DNA of 64,000 nt from Dermatemys mawii (lineage: Eukaryota; Chordata; Testudines; Dermatemydidae), in NCBI GenBank assembly GCA_007922305.1, contig ML677344.1:2032368-2096367 (forward strand), in the 5' to 3' direction. The notes under the pieces were generated by a model. It ran no database searches. It was not told where the DNA came from and was given only the letters and a program-made list of their open reading frames with translations. Position numbers and translations under genes: made by a program. This document shows, piece after piece, positions 25,301-37,300 of this stretch (position 1 is the first letter of the stretch; each line of letters begins with the position of its first letter).

Positions 25301-28300
25301 AGAGGCGGAGGTGGAGCAGCTGTCTGCTGACTTTGAACAGGCAGATACAAGGGCTATTTGAAGAGCTCAGTGCAGTGCTATGTGTCTCCGGGAGGCTTTG
25401 AAATACCATTTTAACAGTGAGACAGAGCAGAGTGCGTTGTAATAGTGTGTTCTGCCTGGCCCTGTTTTTTTGTGGCCTGGTAGGAATCATATGGTAATTG
25501 CTGTATATGTAGGAATATAACATTGTCGGTGCACCTGTTAATTTTGTTTGTGAATGATCCTATGAGTTGTGTCATACTGTGCAGTAACAGGTAATTGGTT
25601 GCTTTCAGAACTGCGGAGCCCTCGGCAGCATATGTTGTGAGCTAATAAAGAATGAATTATGTTCCAAATAATAGAATTCTATTCTGTAACAAAATTCGTG
25701 CAAAAAAAGTGTGATTTTAAAACAAATACATGAAAACCTTAATAAAACAAGAGAACAGAACTTATGAAGGGGAAACTGTGGCCTTCGCAGGTCAGTGTAT
25801 GTGAAGCTGTGATTGTCTTTAATGTCCCCCTGACATGTCCCCCACAATGCGCTTGTTGCAAGAAAAAAGCCATGAACAACAGGCACCTCTCTGCGTAGCA
25901 TTCGTTGACCTACAAAAGACGTTTGACACGGTTAGCAGGAATGACCTATACAAGATCCTGTCGAAAATTGGCTGTCCACAAAAAGTGCTTTCCCAATGTA
26001 AAGAATTCCATGAGGGACTGAAGGCAGCTATCCAATATGGAAATGAATCATCATCTGAGTTTAACATTGATACTGTCATGAAGCAAGGCTGCGTCTTAGT
26101 ACCAACCGGCTTTGGCATCATCTCTATTCTTCTTAAGTACGCTTTTGGAAACGATCAGTCTGGCGTGCTAATTGAATCGAGGATGGACGGCAGCTTGTTC
26201 AACATCACACAATTCCAGAGCAGAAGGCATGTCTCCCAGCCTGCTATTCAGGATCTGTTCTTCGCAGATGATGCTGAATTCGTCTCTAACTCACCTGGTG
26301 AATTGCAGATCATGATGAATAAATTCTCTGAGGCATGTATCAAATTCGGCCTGGTAATGAGTATCAAGAAACCAATTGTCGTGTCACAGGGCACCGACAC
26401 CCCACTTAAAATCTACATTGGTAATGAAGCTCTGGATAACGTGGATCGCTTGTGCTATCTTGGCTCAATTCTAACCAGCTCGCTTAGCCTGGATAGAGAA
26501 CTTGATGCCAGAATCTGCAAAGCCTCTGTCACCTTGGCAAACTCACCTCACATGTCTGGAACAACAAGCTGCTGGCCCTGAATATCAGGCTTGTGGCCTC
26601 GGTACCCTCCTTTACGGCTGTGAAAGCTGGGTCACAGGAGTGGAGATTGGACAGCTTCCACCTTCTCAGTCTCAGAAAAATCCTTGGAGTCCCTTGGGAC
26701 CAATGGATCATCAATAACGGGATCCTAGAGAGAACCAGCTTACAGTCTGTGCAGACTACACTGAACACTCGCAGGTTTTGCTGGCTGGGGCACATGGAAT
26801 GGGTCCCTACAAGCCCCTGGATCATCTGCTGAAGGATGTACTGTGTGACCAACTCAAGACCTGCCTGTGACACAGAGCAAGGCCAAAGCTCTGGTACAGT
26901 AACAAGGTCTCCAGAAATTCAGCATCCCCCTGACAACTAGGAGAGCCCTGCCCACAACCTCAGAGAGCCATCAGGGAGCAGAGTGTGCTCCAAGCTCCAT
27001 CTGGCAAGTGGACCTGTAGCCACTGTGGGAAGGTTTGCCGCTTGCGCATTGGGCTCTTCTCCCACACTGCTGTCAAGCACCATTGCCGGACTGACTTCGT
27101 CCTGTCCCCTTTCGTCTGCCGAGATGTTGGATGGCTGCATAAGGCAGGGGTAGTGCACCGGCCCCTGATACTGCCTGAATGTGGAGGGAGGGTACAGGGA
27201 AGTCCTGATATTATTGAGTTCTCAACAGGCTGCAGAGGGAGGTGAGCCTGGGACTGTTGAACCTACAGGTCCACCAGCGTCTGCAGCATCTGTGAGCGCT
27301 GCCTGAGAAGCCCTATTAGGTCTTGGTGCCTCCCCCTCTCTGTTTCCTGCTGGGCCTCCCGGGCCTTTCTCCTCTCCACTCTCCCCTTCTCCAGGCTGTC
27401 CGCAGTGTTCATCCTCCAGGCCCTGTGCTCGCGGTCCGATGCAGTGCTGGCTTGTAGGGTCTCACTGAACATGTCATCCTGAGTCCTCTTCTTTCTCCTC
27501 CTCCTCTTGCTAGGGCGTTCCACGGGTGTGGAGGGGCAGACCCTGAAGGCTGCAGCTGAAGATAAAACACACAGCGGTATCATTGTCAGCGTGATCACTT
27601 CAGAAAATGAAGCTTAAGATGCTGACCTCACTCCCTAAAGTTTTAAGCACTACATTCTCACTTCTGCTTAGGATTTCCAGTCACAGCACAAGCTCTGGGG
27701 ATTACGGCTCACTAGGGGCTGGGGAATTGCTCAGTTACATAATTACAGCAGTGTTGGGCAACAGCACTGAATGCTGGCACTGTTTCCCTCAGTGGCATCG
27801 GTGGTTTCAGCTGATTTCTCACCCATGAAGGTCACAAAGGCAGCTATACCTGCACAGGCTCTTCTCCGTACAGGCCTAGGGGATTCAGTTTCTTCTGTCC
27901 ACTCCCAGCGGGAGTGTGTCTGCAGCTGGCCAGCTGCACTCAACAGAGGAGAACTGCTAGGTGTGCTCGCCAAACCAGGCCACCAGGAAAAGGAATTTCA
28001 AAAATGTGCGGGGCTTTAAAGGGGAGGGAAGCTTCCAGTGACCCCTGGGCAGCGGAGTTCACAGTGCTGACCAAAGCGGCCAGCGCCAGGCATTGTGGGA
28101 CAGCTGCTGGAGAACAGTTAGGGTTAACCTAAGGAATGCAGTATCTACACATGCACTGCGTTGAGCTAAGAGCATCGATCGGGCCTGTACGCTGCTCAGC
28201 GAGGTGATGTTACTGTGGCAGTGTAACAGGACGCTTATGTCAGTGGGATACTAATTGAAGTGTAGACACAAGCACAAGTAGGCTGACATGAGCTGCCTTG

Positions 28301-31300
28301 TGTTGATCTCACTTTGTTGTGTAGACCAGGCCTGAGTTTCCCTGTGTAGACAAGCCCTAGGACACACTGGCTTCTGCATCAGCCCTGAAAGTCTTACTAG
28401 ACCTGGGTCAATACTGCAAAAAAGCCATCTCCGCCATGGAAAGCTCTCTTGTTTGCGTGCTGCTAACCTGCTCCCGAGTGAATGGGGCTCACAGGAGGCC
28501 TGCACAGGGAGAGTGTGTGGTGTATCTGTACGGGCCTGAACACTAATGATGGATGGGTGGGGGCAGCCATCCTACGCTGTGTGTCCACATTGTGCCAGGC
28601 AAATCAACCCTGTCCTCTAAACACCATCCCTTTCCGTAGTGGGAGGGTGGGCTCTGTGGTTAGGGTGCTCACCAGAGACCTAGGTTCAATCCCCGTGTCT
28701 CCAAGGGCCTTGCAGAGGAGCAGTGTGGCTTGGGGGAGGTCTAGGTTTGATATTAGGAAACCCTGTTTCACTAGGAGGGTAGTGAAGCACTGGAATGTGT
28801 TACCCAGTGTGGTGGTGGAATCTCTATCCTTAGAGGTTTTTAAGGTCAGGCTTGACAAAGCCCTGGCTGGGATGATTTAGTTGGGGTTGGTCCTGCTTTG
28901 AGCAGGAGGTTGGACTAGATGACCCCCTGAGGTCTCCTCCAATCCTAATCTTCTATGATTGTTCTAGCCACGCTGGTGGCCAGTGACAGGAATAGAACTC
29001 AGCCCTTCTGCATCTATTGTCCTGCCCGCTAGACCACACTGCTGCTCTCAAATCCGCACACTGAAAATCACAGCCAAAGGAGAACGTTGCTTAGTTATAT
29101 GCAGTGAGCAGAGGGAATCACTAAGAGGAGTAAAATAATTTCCCATTGCCCAAGTAATTTGTGGTCTTAATGAGCAACTGAGAGCAATTTCACATAACAA
29201 AATACCAATTCATTTATTTGCTGGATGAATTTAGCTGGGAAACAATTTCTGGGTGTTCTCTGTAGTTATTCTTTGTGTCACTTTGGCTAAGCATCTACAG
29301 GGAAGGAAATAATTCCCCAGAGTAAAAGCTGTTGGGGTGTCTGTCCGTGTGTCCCATGTCCATCTAGACATAAGCCTGAGCTGCGAGGTTTGAATCTGGA
29401 TTTAGGTTGCTGGTCTGGTCTGATGCAAAGCCACACTGAAGTCAGGGGGAATCTGTCCCTTTGACTTCCCAGGACTTTGGGCCCCTAGTAGCTAGTTGTG
29501 ATGCTGGGCTTTGGGTGTACGTGTCTCTGGAACTCAGTGGTGTGTGATACTCAGGGGCATGGGGGAAGGAGGAGGGAGGCGAGTTGATGTGTTTGCGGGA
29601 TGTGTGTGTCTGACTAATGCCCCCCGCCCCCTCCACACTAGCTGTTTGGAGTGTGTTGTTGACTGAAGCTTGAGTCTTGCAAGGATCCGTATTCTCCAGT
29701 CAGTTCGTTTTGCTGAACTTGCCAAATGCGGTTACCCACCTTTAAAGCAGTGAAGGAAGCCCTGCCGCTCTCTGTAGCCAGCCAGCCTGCCCTGTGCCGT
29801 TGCTATCGGGGAACACACATGGCGGGCAGGGGGATTGCAGCCTGCGGGAGACTAGCTGCTCTCTAGTTCTATCAGCACAAAAGCCATTGCAGAGGGGCAG
29901 TAGCCCACATGCCGGTGGCAGAGCGGCAATGGGCGAAGGAGATGTTTGTGGCCGGCTCACTGATTCAGGCCCATGCCCAGACAGTGCTCAAAGGCTGTTG
30001 GGTGATCCAGGCATGCGCCAGGAACCATAAGGCTAGTGCCTTAGGGACCTCCTGTTTTTTAGGCCTTACTGGCCTGGCAGGGGGCACAGCCAGGGCCAGG
30101 TGAAGCGGGGAGCTTGCTCACACAGCCCTGCAGCCCCCTGTGACTTGGAAGGAGCTCAGCTCAGCTGGCAGCCTGCTGCATCTCCCCGCGCTGCGGGATC
30201 ACACTGCCAGTGGTCCAGTTAACACTGGTGACCGGACACTAAAAATCTGGTTATCACGGGAACCCCTGCCAGCCCTGGGTGTAGTTTAGCCAGGGCCTCC
30301 CCCCGCCCAGCAACCCCCACCTCCAATTTCTCTGAAGCTCTACTTAGCTGTCAGGGAGGGAAGAGGCTCCCTCTGTCCTTCTCCTCCCCTGAGGCTGGCA
30401 GGCAGCTCCAGGATGCTGCCTTCTGCGTCCTAGTGCCTGTCACTCATCTTCTATGTGTGCTGGGTCCCGTTTCTGGACAACTGGTGAGTGCCGGGGGGAG
30501 GGTGGGGCATAGGACAAGAGGATGGCAAGGGGAAGAGGCAGTACTGTTAGACCCGCAATAGAGGTTTTTTTACAGGACGGGGAGCAAGCCACTTCGTAGC
30601 AGGCTATGATAGAAAGACTGGCTGAGTAGGCGAAAGGCAGGTTCTGTCCATTTGCTGGTTCTCTGGCCATTCAATCCATCATCAAAGTACCTCCCCCTTG
30701 ATTTCTTTTGAGTTTCATTCCAAAAACAAAGCTAAATAAACCTGAAGTTAGTCCTCAGCTTTCTGCCCCAACTCAAACTAACTTCTTTCCCGAGTGGAAA
30801 GCGTGGGCTAAGCGTGAACTGTGTGTGATCTGAGAAGGGAATGAGAACACAGGTCATTTCCTGCTGACAGTCACAACTGTGTAGCCTTGTTGACTTCAGG
30901 GAAAACAGATTTTTGCACAAGAATAGATTTTGGTCCCTTCTGCTTTTTCCCACATGGTGTAGGCAGAATCTCATTCACTTTCCCCCTGTAAACTCTGAGC
31001 ACTTTAAGGAGAAAAAATAAGTAATGTCTGCTTGATTTACACAAATGAAACAGGAAGCTCTCCCTACACTCTACAACAGCCTTAAACAAACCTCAGACCT
31101 GATGTAACAAGGGTGTCACTACAGCAGGCTTGGTTGGACTGTTCTTTTGAAAGATCCTTAATGGTTCTTTTAAGATGCTGATTTTCAGTGAAGTCTTTTT
31201 GTTCAGGGGGGGCAGAGAACACAACAGGGAATAGCTCTGTTTTGTCAACTCCTAGTCATTCAAAAGCGGAAAGCCTTTAGATTAAGGGCTTGGCTACACT

Positions 31301-34300
31301 TGAAATTTCAAAGCGCTGCTGTGGGAACGCTCCTGCAGCAGCACTTTGAAGTGCGAGTGTGGCCATGCTCAAGGACTGGGAGACAGCTCTCCCAGCACTC
31401 CTGGTAATCCACCGCCACAAGGGAGCCGGACTCCCAGCGCTCGGAGCCTGTCCACACTAGCGCTTTAAAGCACTCAGACTTGCTGTGTGCAGGAGGGTGA
31501 TTTTTCACACCCCTGAGCCAGCAAGTTAGAGCGCTATAAAGCGCCAGTGTAGCCAAGCCCTAAGTTTGGGTTTGGCTACACTTGCACTTTATAGCGCCAT
31601 AAAGCCTCCCAGAGCACTGTACCTTGCTCCCTGTTCACACTGGCAAGGCACATAGAGTGCTCTGACTCCATCTCCCTGAGAGGATTAACGGCTGTTGCGT
31701 ATTGGGTGAGACGCTTCAGGGTCAGTGTGGGCGAGGAGTTGTTACTGTGCTCTGATTGACCTCCGGAAACGCCCCCTAATCCCCTTAAGTCAAGTGGTCA
31801 CTCTTTCCTTTGTGGTGATTGCTGCAGGAATGCGGCAGTGCCTTTTCAAAGCTCTGTTTCAGACAGCGGCTGCTTATCTGCAAGGGGTCAAAGCAAACTT
31901 TTACTGAATGAGAGAGAGAGGGGGGGGGCAGGAGGGGTCTGAACTTACAAGATAGTGTGCTGACACACTTGGTGCTCCAAAAACCCACCCTCTCTCCCCC
32001 CACATGCAACACACTCCACCCCACACCCCTCATTTGAAAAGCACGTTGCAGCCCCTTAAACGCTGGGATAGCTGCCCATAATGCGCCATTTCCAAGGCTG
32101 TGCAAGTTCTGTAAATGTGGCCACGCCAGTGCACTTGCAGCTGTCAGTGTGGACAGACTGCAGCGCTTTCCCTCGTGTGCTCTCCGAAGGCTGGTTTAAC
32201 CCAAAGCGCTCTACAATGCAAGTGTAGCCAAGCCCTTTGTTTATTGTTTGTACAGGGATTTGGAAGTGCTAACATAGTACAGAAGTGCTCAATATTATGA
32301 CTGGGCAACCATCCAAAGATCTGTGTCACTTCTAGCGGTTACCTTTTTCTTACAGAAAGCTTAAAGCAAACACATGCAAACCGTAGGGGGCTGGTGCACC
32401 CAGAACTCATGCTTAAAGAGCCTCAGGTCGGACCTACTGATCACACATTCTAGACTAGATAAAACTTAGTCCCGCCACGAGTGTAGGGCACCAGACTTGA
32501 TGATCTCTCGAGGTCCCTTCCAGTCCTGTGATTCTATTCTAGGATTCGAATGGTGGCAGCGCTTGGTAACAGAATGGCCCGATGTGGTGAATGACTAGAG
32601 ATTAACACCACAAACTGGGTCTCATCCCCCAAATAATATTTGAGTTCAACGTCAAAACAGTACTTCATCGTCCTCGGCCAGTGCAACGCTGGGAGGCAGC
32701 TTTCAGAGCAAGGCAGCCTAAAATACAACGCCACCCAATGTCATTTCCCCACTGCTACTTCCTCCATTTCAGTGGATTTTATACTGGCGTGATTTTCTTT
32801 TACACAGTAAAACCTGGCTGCCTCCCAGACTGCAGTCAGAGTGAGATAGGCTATGTGGTGTAGAGTCCGTAGCTTGGGGAAAACACCTGCAGGGCTTGGC
32901 TTTGCACTGTGTCATGTGGAGAGCTGAGGGTAGAAGCACAAGATTGAAAGAGGTGAGCAGGATGGGGAATGTTGCAGTAGGGGCCGTTCGGGGAGGGGGT
33001 GGAATGGGGCAAGAAGAGGCGGGGCAGGGGTGGGAAAGGCAGGGTGGGGCCTTGGAGGAAGGGGTGGAGTGGAGACAGGACCTGGGGCAAAGTGAGGGGG
33101 GGGGGGCAAGCACCCTTTCCCTCGGTGCCCATGACCCCAGCTACAGACCCCAAGTGGAGATATGCCTCAGCTGTAGTGGAGCATATGGGTAGATTCCAGC
33201 AGAAGACCAAAAGTCGGGGGAGGTGAGCAGCCTATTTCTTCTAGAATCAGAGCGGTAGCCGTGTTAGTCTGGAATCGCAGAAGTGACAAAGAGTCCTGTG
33301 GCACCTTAAAGACTAACTAAAGTATTAGAGTATAAGCTTTCACCTGCACATCTACCAATGTAATATATGCCATCATGTGCCAGCAATGCCCCTCTGCTAT
33401 GTCCATCGGTCAAACTGGACAGTCCCTACAAAAAAGGATAAATGGACACAAATCAGATATCAGGAATGGCAATATACAAAAACCTGTAGGAGAACACTTC
33501 AATCTCCCTGCACACACCATGAAAGACTTAAAGGTCAGCATTTTGCAGCAAAAAAACTTTGAAACCAGACTGCAAAGAGAAACTGCAGAGTTGCAATTCA
33601 TTTGCAAATTTAACACAATCAGTTTGTGACTGAACAGAGATATTGAATGGCTAGCCAACTACAAGAGCAGTTTCTTTTCTCTCGCTGTTCACACCTCCAG
33701 TTCAGCTGCTAGAGGAATATCTCACCCTCCCTGATTAGAGATAACAGCTGATTCAGCCTCATTGGACCCACCCTGTTATCTTTAACCTGGCTCTTGCCTA
33801 CCTATTTATACCTGCCCCTGGATTCTTCTACTGCATGCATCTGACGAAGTGGGTATTAGCCCATGAAAGCTTATGCTCTAATACTTTAGATAGTCTTTAA
33901 GGTGCCACAGGACTCTTTGTCACTTCTGTTTCCTCTAGTCCTGGAGAGGGACCTCAGGGAGATGGGCTGGGGCAGCGTGGAAGGGAGATGCTGTTTGTGG
34001 TCTCCACCGCAAACTCCGGCTGCACCCACAGGGTTGTGGGCTCTCTCTCCATGAGGTCTGGGGTGGTGGTTCTGAATGGCTCCCAGCTGTTCTATGTGGA
34101 TCCTTCCTGTGCTCCTGTCCTTGCTTTAGAGAGCGGGGCGTGGCTCTTTGTACCATCTCCAGCCAATGAAGTCACAGCATTACATCAGGGATGGATTTGG
34201 CCCCTGCTTGATCCCAAGTGTGTCTGGGCTCACTTGCCCCTGGCCTCAAGCTGCACCCGCTACTGGAAAGTAGGGGTCATGCCCCAGAGACTTCTCCGTG

Positions 34301-37300
34301 GAGAGATCCTTTGGTGCCCAACCAGCCCCAGTATGAAATTCCACCCCTATTTTGCATTACTTACCCTGCCTCTGGCTGCCCTTCCCTGGGCTTGGCTTGT
34401 CCAGGAGCGGGAGCCTCGTTACTCTTGTTTCAGATTTGCGTCGCAGTGGCATACAGAGACCCCATTGGGGATCGGGGCTCCCATTGCGCTAGTCATTATA
34501 CAACTCCTCCTCCGCGCACACACTAAGGGCTTGGTTACACTGGCACTTTATGGCGCTAAAGAGCCCCCATGAGCGCTATAACCTCCTCCCCGTCCACACT
34601 GGCAAGGCACGTAGAGCGCTATAACTGCTGAGTTATAGCGCTGTTGTTAATCCACCTCCGCATGGGGAATAAGGGCTGTAGCGCAGCTGCTGTAGCGCTA
34701 CAGCAAGAATGTGGACACCCACTGCGCTACAAGTGATTTCTTGAGATGCCTAGAGCCATTTAAGGCAATTGACGTCTCTTCCCTTTGTTTTGAACTGGGC
34801 TGGAGGAATGCGGAAGTACCTCTTTAGAGTTTCTCTCTTAACTTGGCAGATAAACATTTGCATTGCTTAAGGAGGGAGCCTGTGTGAAAACAAAGCCCTC
34901 TGTGAACGGAGGCTCACTGACAGACTTTCAGAAGATGAGAAAAATCACTGTCTCTCTCCCTCTACATACACACAATGCGTCCCCCCTCACCCACCTCGTT
35001 TAAAAAGCACGTTGCACCCAGCTGAATGCTGGGATACCTGCCCTAATGCGCTGCTCTTAATGCCGCATTAAGTGCCCCAAATGTGGCCATGCTATACCGC
35101 TGGAGCGTCTGAGTGTGGACATACAATAGCGCTATACATATTACTGTATAAGGGGACCGCTATAACCAATAGCGCTATAATCTTGTAAGTGTAACCATAC
35201 CCTAAGTCCTGTCCCTGCCCCCCAGCCAGCCCTGCTGCTTTAAGCCAGACCCTTTGCTCAGGGTAATACATCATCCCAAGGACAAGGAATGCGGGCAAAG
35301 TCTGTGCCTGACAAACAGGCTTTTTTGCATTCCGGATGAAGGGTGATCGCTGGGGCAACAGGGAGAAGTGCTCTGCTTGCACCTGGCTTTAGCTAGCCCT
35401 GCCCAGTATGGGGAAGGAGGGTTCTTCTATGTGGTGGGCAAGTCATATCTGGGCACCCCTTTGGCCAGCAGGGTGACAGACCTTCTGCTCTGTTCGCTGC
35501 CTGATTAAGGGGCCTCTCCTAACCACATCTCCCCCTTTGCTTCTGCCTGCAGTGACAGCAGCTGTTGGAATGACTATGGCTTGAGCACCCTGCAGTCCAG
35601 CGGCACCGTATCCTCCGGCGGCTCCAGCATGCAGAGCGGCAGCACGGAGGGGTTGGACGCCCCCGCCCAGCTCCTACCCATCATCAAAGCCGGGTGGCTG
35701 GACAAGAACCCTCCCCAGGGGTGAGTGATGCTCTGAAGAGCGCAGCCCGGGAGACTGACTCTGGAGCAAGGGGGTCGGTGATAACTGGATCCCCCCACAA
35801 CTTGGCCTGTCAGTGCCTAGAGAGGAAGGTTCCCCCCGCATTCCCTCTGAGCCCACAGTCTCCCCACATTTCCAGTGTTGGTCACTGACATGGGCTGAAG
35901 GAGAGACCTCTCCCTGTTTAGCTATTGATTTCCAGCCTGCATTCATCCCTGCCTGACCTCCCTTTAGTGCTATCGATTGCGTTAGGCTCGGGGGGGGCAT
36001 CGGTGTCACCCACAGCCTCCGGCCGCCCTTGTCTGTCGCTCTGAGGGGCAGCAGCACCCGGAGGCTCCGGGTCCCAGCGTGCCACGCCCCACCTTGATGT
36101 CCAAGCCCATCCTTGAGCTGGAGCAGGCCTGATGGGGTCTGCCGTCTGAGCCGGTGGTGGCGTTACAGAGGAAGGCAGTGTAGCCTGTGCCCAGAGACAA
36201 AGTAAGTGCAGCCCTGAGACGCCTGGCGAGTTGCCCACTCGAGCCGTGGCTTGTTTGGACAGAGCCTATGCCCCAGGCTACAGTTGTTCCGCTTTAGCCA
36301 TTTCCTCCTTGCTCTGTTGAGGGCTTTGGTTTAATCTCTGCTGTGGAGATGCCATTGACCTCCAGGCAGGCAGAGACTGCTGAGTGTTCACAAATGGCTG
36401 GCGGGTCACACTTCCTTCCTGTTACCCAACAGCGATGCCCAAGCCTGGAAATCCCCCTGCTCCTGTAAGTTAGCTGGTCACCCAGGGGAGGGGAGCAGCC
36501 GCTGGGCTAGTCTTAAAGGGCCCTGTAGCAGCATTGGGACCCACCCCTGCAGCACGTCCTGCTGGATGTTCTGGGAATTAGCTCAGTAGCCCTTGGAGCG
36601 CCCTCTGCAGGCCAGTGTTCCACTGTCCGTTGGCCCCATGTCCCTCCCAGACCCCAGAGCCCTTTTTCCAGGGATGCTGACCCCTGGCAATATCCCCACC
36701 CTCTCAGGGTCTCCCCTCCCTGGGGAACCCCACAACCCCCTAATCCTCCCTTGCCTCAGCCTGCAGCTACCGCCAGTCAGCAACGAGCCCCAGCTCACTG
36801 GGGCAGACAACAGTGTAAGGGCCAGTCATCACAGGCAAGGGGGATAGGATCTACTGCCACCACCTAGCCCCAGGCTGCCCTTTCACAGCCCCTGAACCTG
36901 TTTAGGCCCCACAGAGGGCCCTGCAGCCTGGGGGGTTTCCAGTCAGGAGCTCCCCAGCTCCTTCTGCCCTTCCCCAGCACTGCTTACCAGGTAGCATGCT
37001 CAGTCCCCAGGAAGTGAGATCCCTCCCTCTCTGCAATCAGAGAGAGACTGCCTGAGCTCCTGGCTCCCAGCCCTTTATAAGGCCCAGCTGGGCCCTCCTT
37101 GACCCAGCCACAAGTGTGGCTGGGCTTTCACTGCTGCAGCCCTCTGCTGGGTTGCTTTTAACCCTTTAGGGGCTGGAGCGGGGTGATCATCCTGCTACAG
37201 GCTCATGCTCCGAAATTAGGGCCAGTCTGTGTTTTTTTCACAGCCTTGAGTGACGTCCGCATAGGTGGCAATGTAGACATGGCCTTAGAAGACTCTTCAT

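Larger units (their letters stand above)
23810..28332 (+). mobile_element. PIF/Harbinger DNA transposon with nested LINE
   Basis: A 4.5-kb element. The left end ggccacgtctacactacaaa and the inverse of the right end ggcctggtctacacaacaaa agree at 17 of 20 bases. Both sides are flanked by TGA (23807-23809, 28333-28335), a 3-bp duplication as expected for Harbinger. It contains a decayed transposase on + and, convergent on -, a Myb-type accessory frame, the usual two-gene layout of the superfamily. A LINE fragment (25835-27245) lies between them. The outer flanks look like an older MITE, whose right end is about 28336-28360. Confidence 0.85.
33243..33928 (+). mobile_element. Penelope-like element, 686 bp, inverted ends
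   Basis: The left end runs agaatcagagcggtagccgt, then cagaagtgacaaagagtcct and gcaccttaaagactaactaa to agtataagctttcacctg. The right end (33841-33928) holds the inverse of most of this. A GIY-YIG endonuclease frame lies between. Flanks tttcttct (33235-33242) and tttcctct (33929-33936) match at 7 of 8 bases, a target duplication. The reverse transcriptase part is missing, so this is a 5'-truncated copy with an inverted terminal segment, as known for the family. Confidence 0.88.
21823..35552 (+). other. ARAP1: ARAP1 intron (13.7 kb), dense in transposons
   Basis: This intron carries an LTR, two Penelope-like insertions, a 4.5-kb Harbinger element, several MITEs and CR1 fragments, listed separately. 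I see nothing I can name at 22965-23600, 29050-30640, 30640-31280, 32540-33230, 33940-34520 or 35210-35550. Part of 30180-30300 resembles remnants of an old repeat. Confidence 0.8.

Noticed and set aside
26593..26832. Separate short genes after the LINE reverse transcriptase
   Set aside because: The pieces ([16 protein letters not shown]) are frame-shifted parts of the same LINE C-terminus.
33988..34572. 194-residue + strand open frame
   Set aside because: It runs into a MITE at 34527 and resembles no protein. Likely chance.
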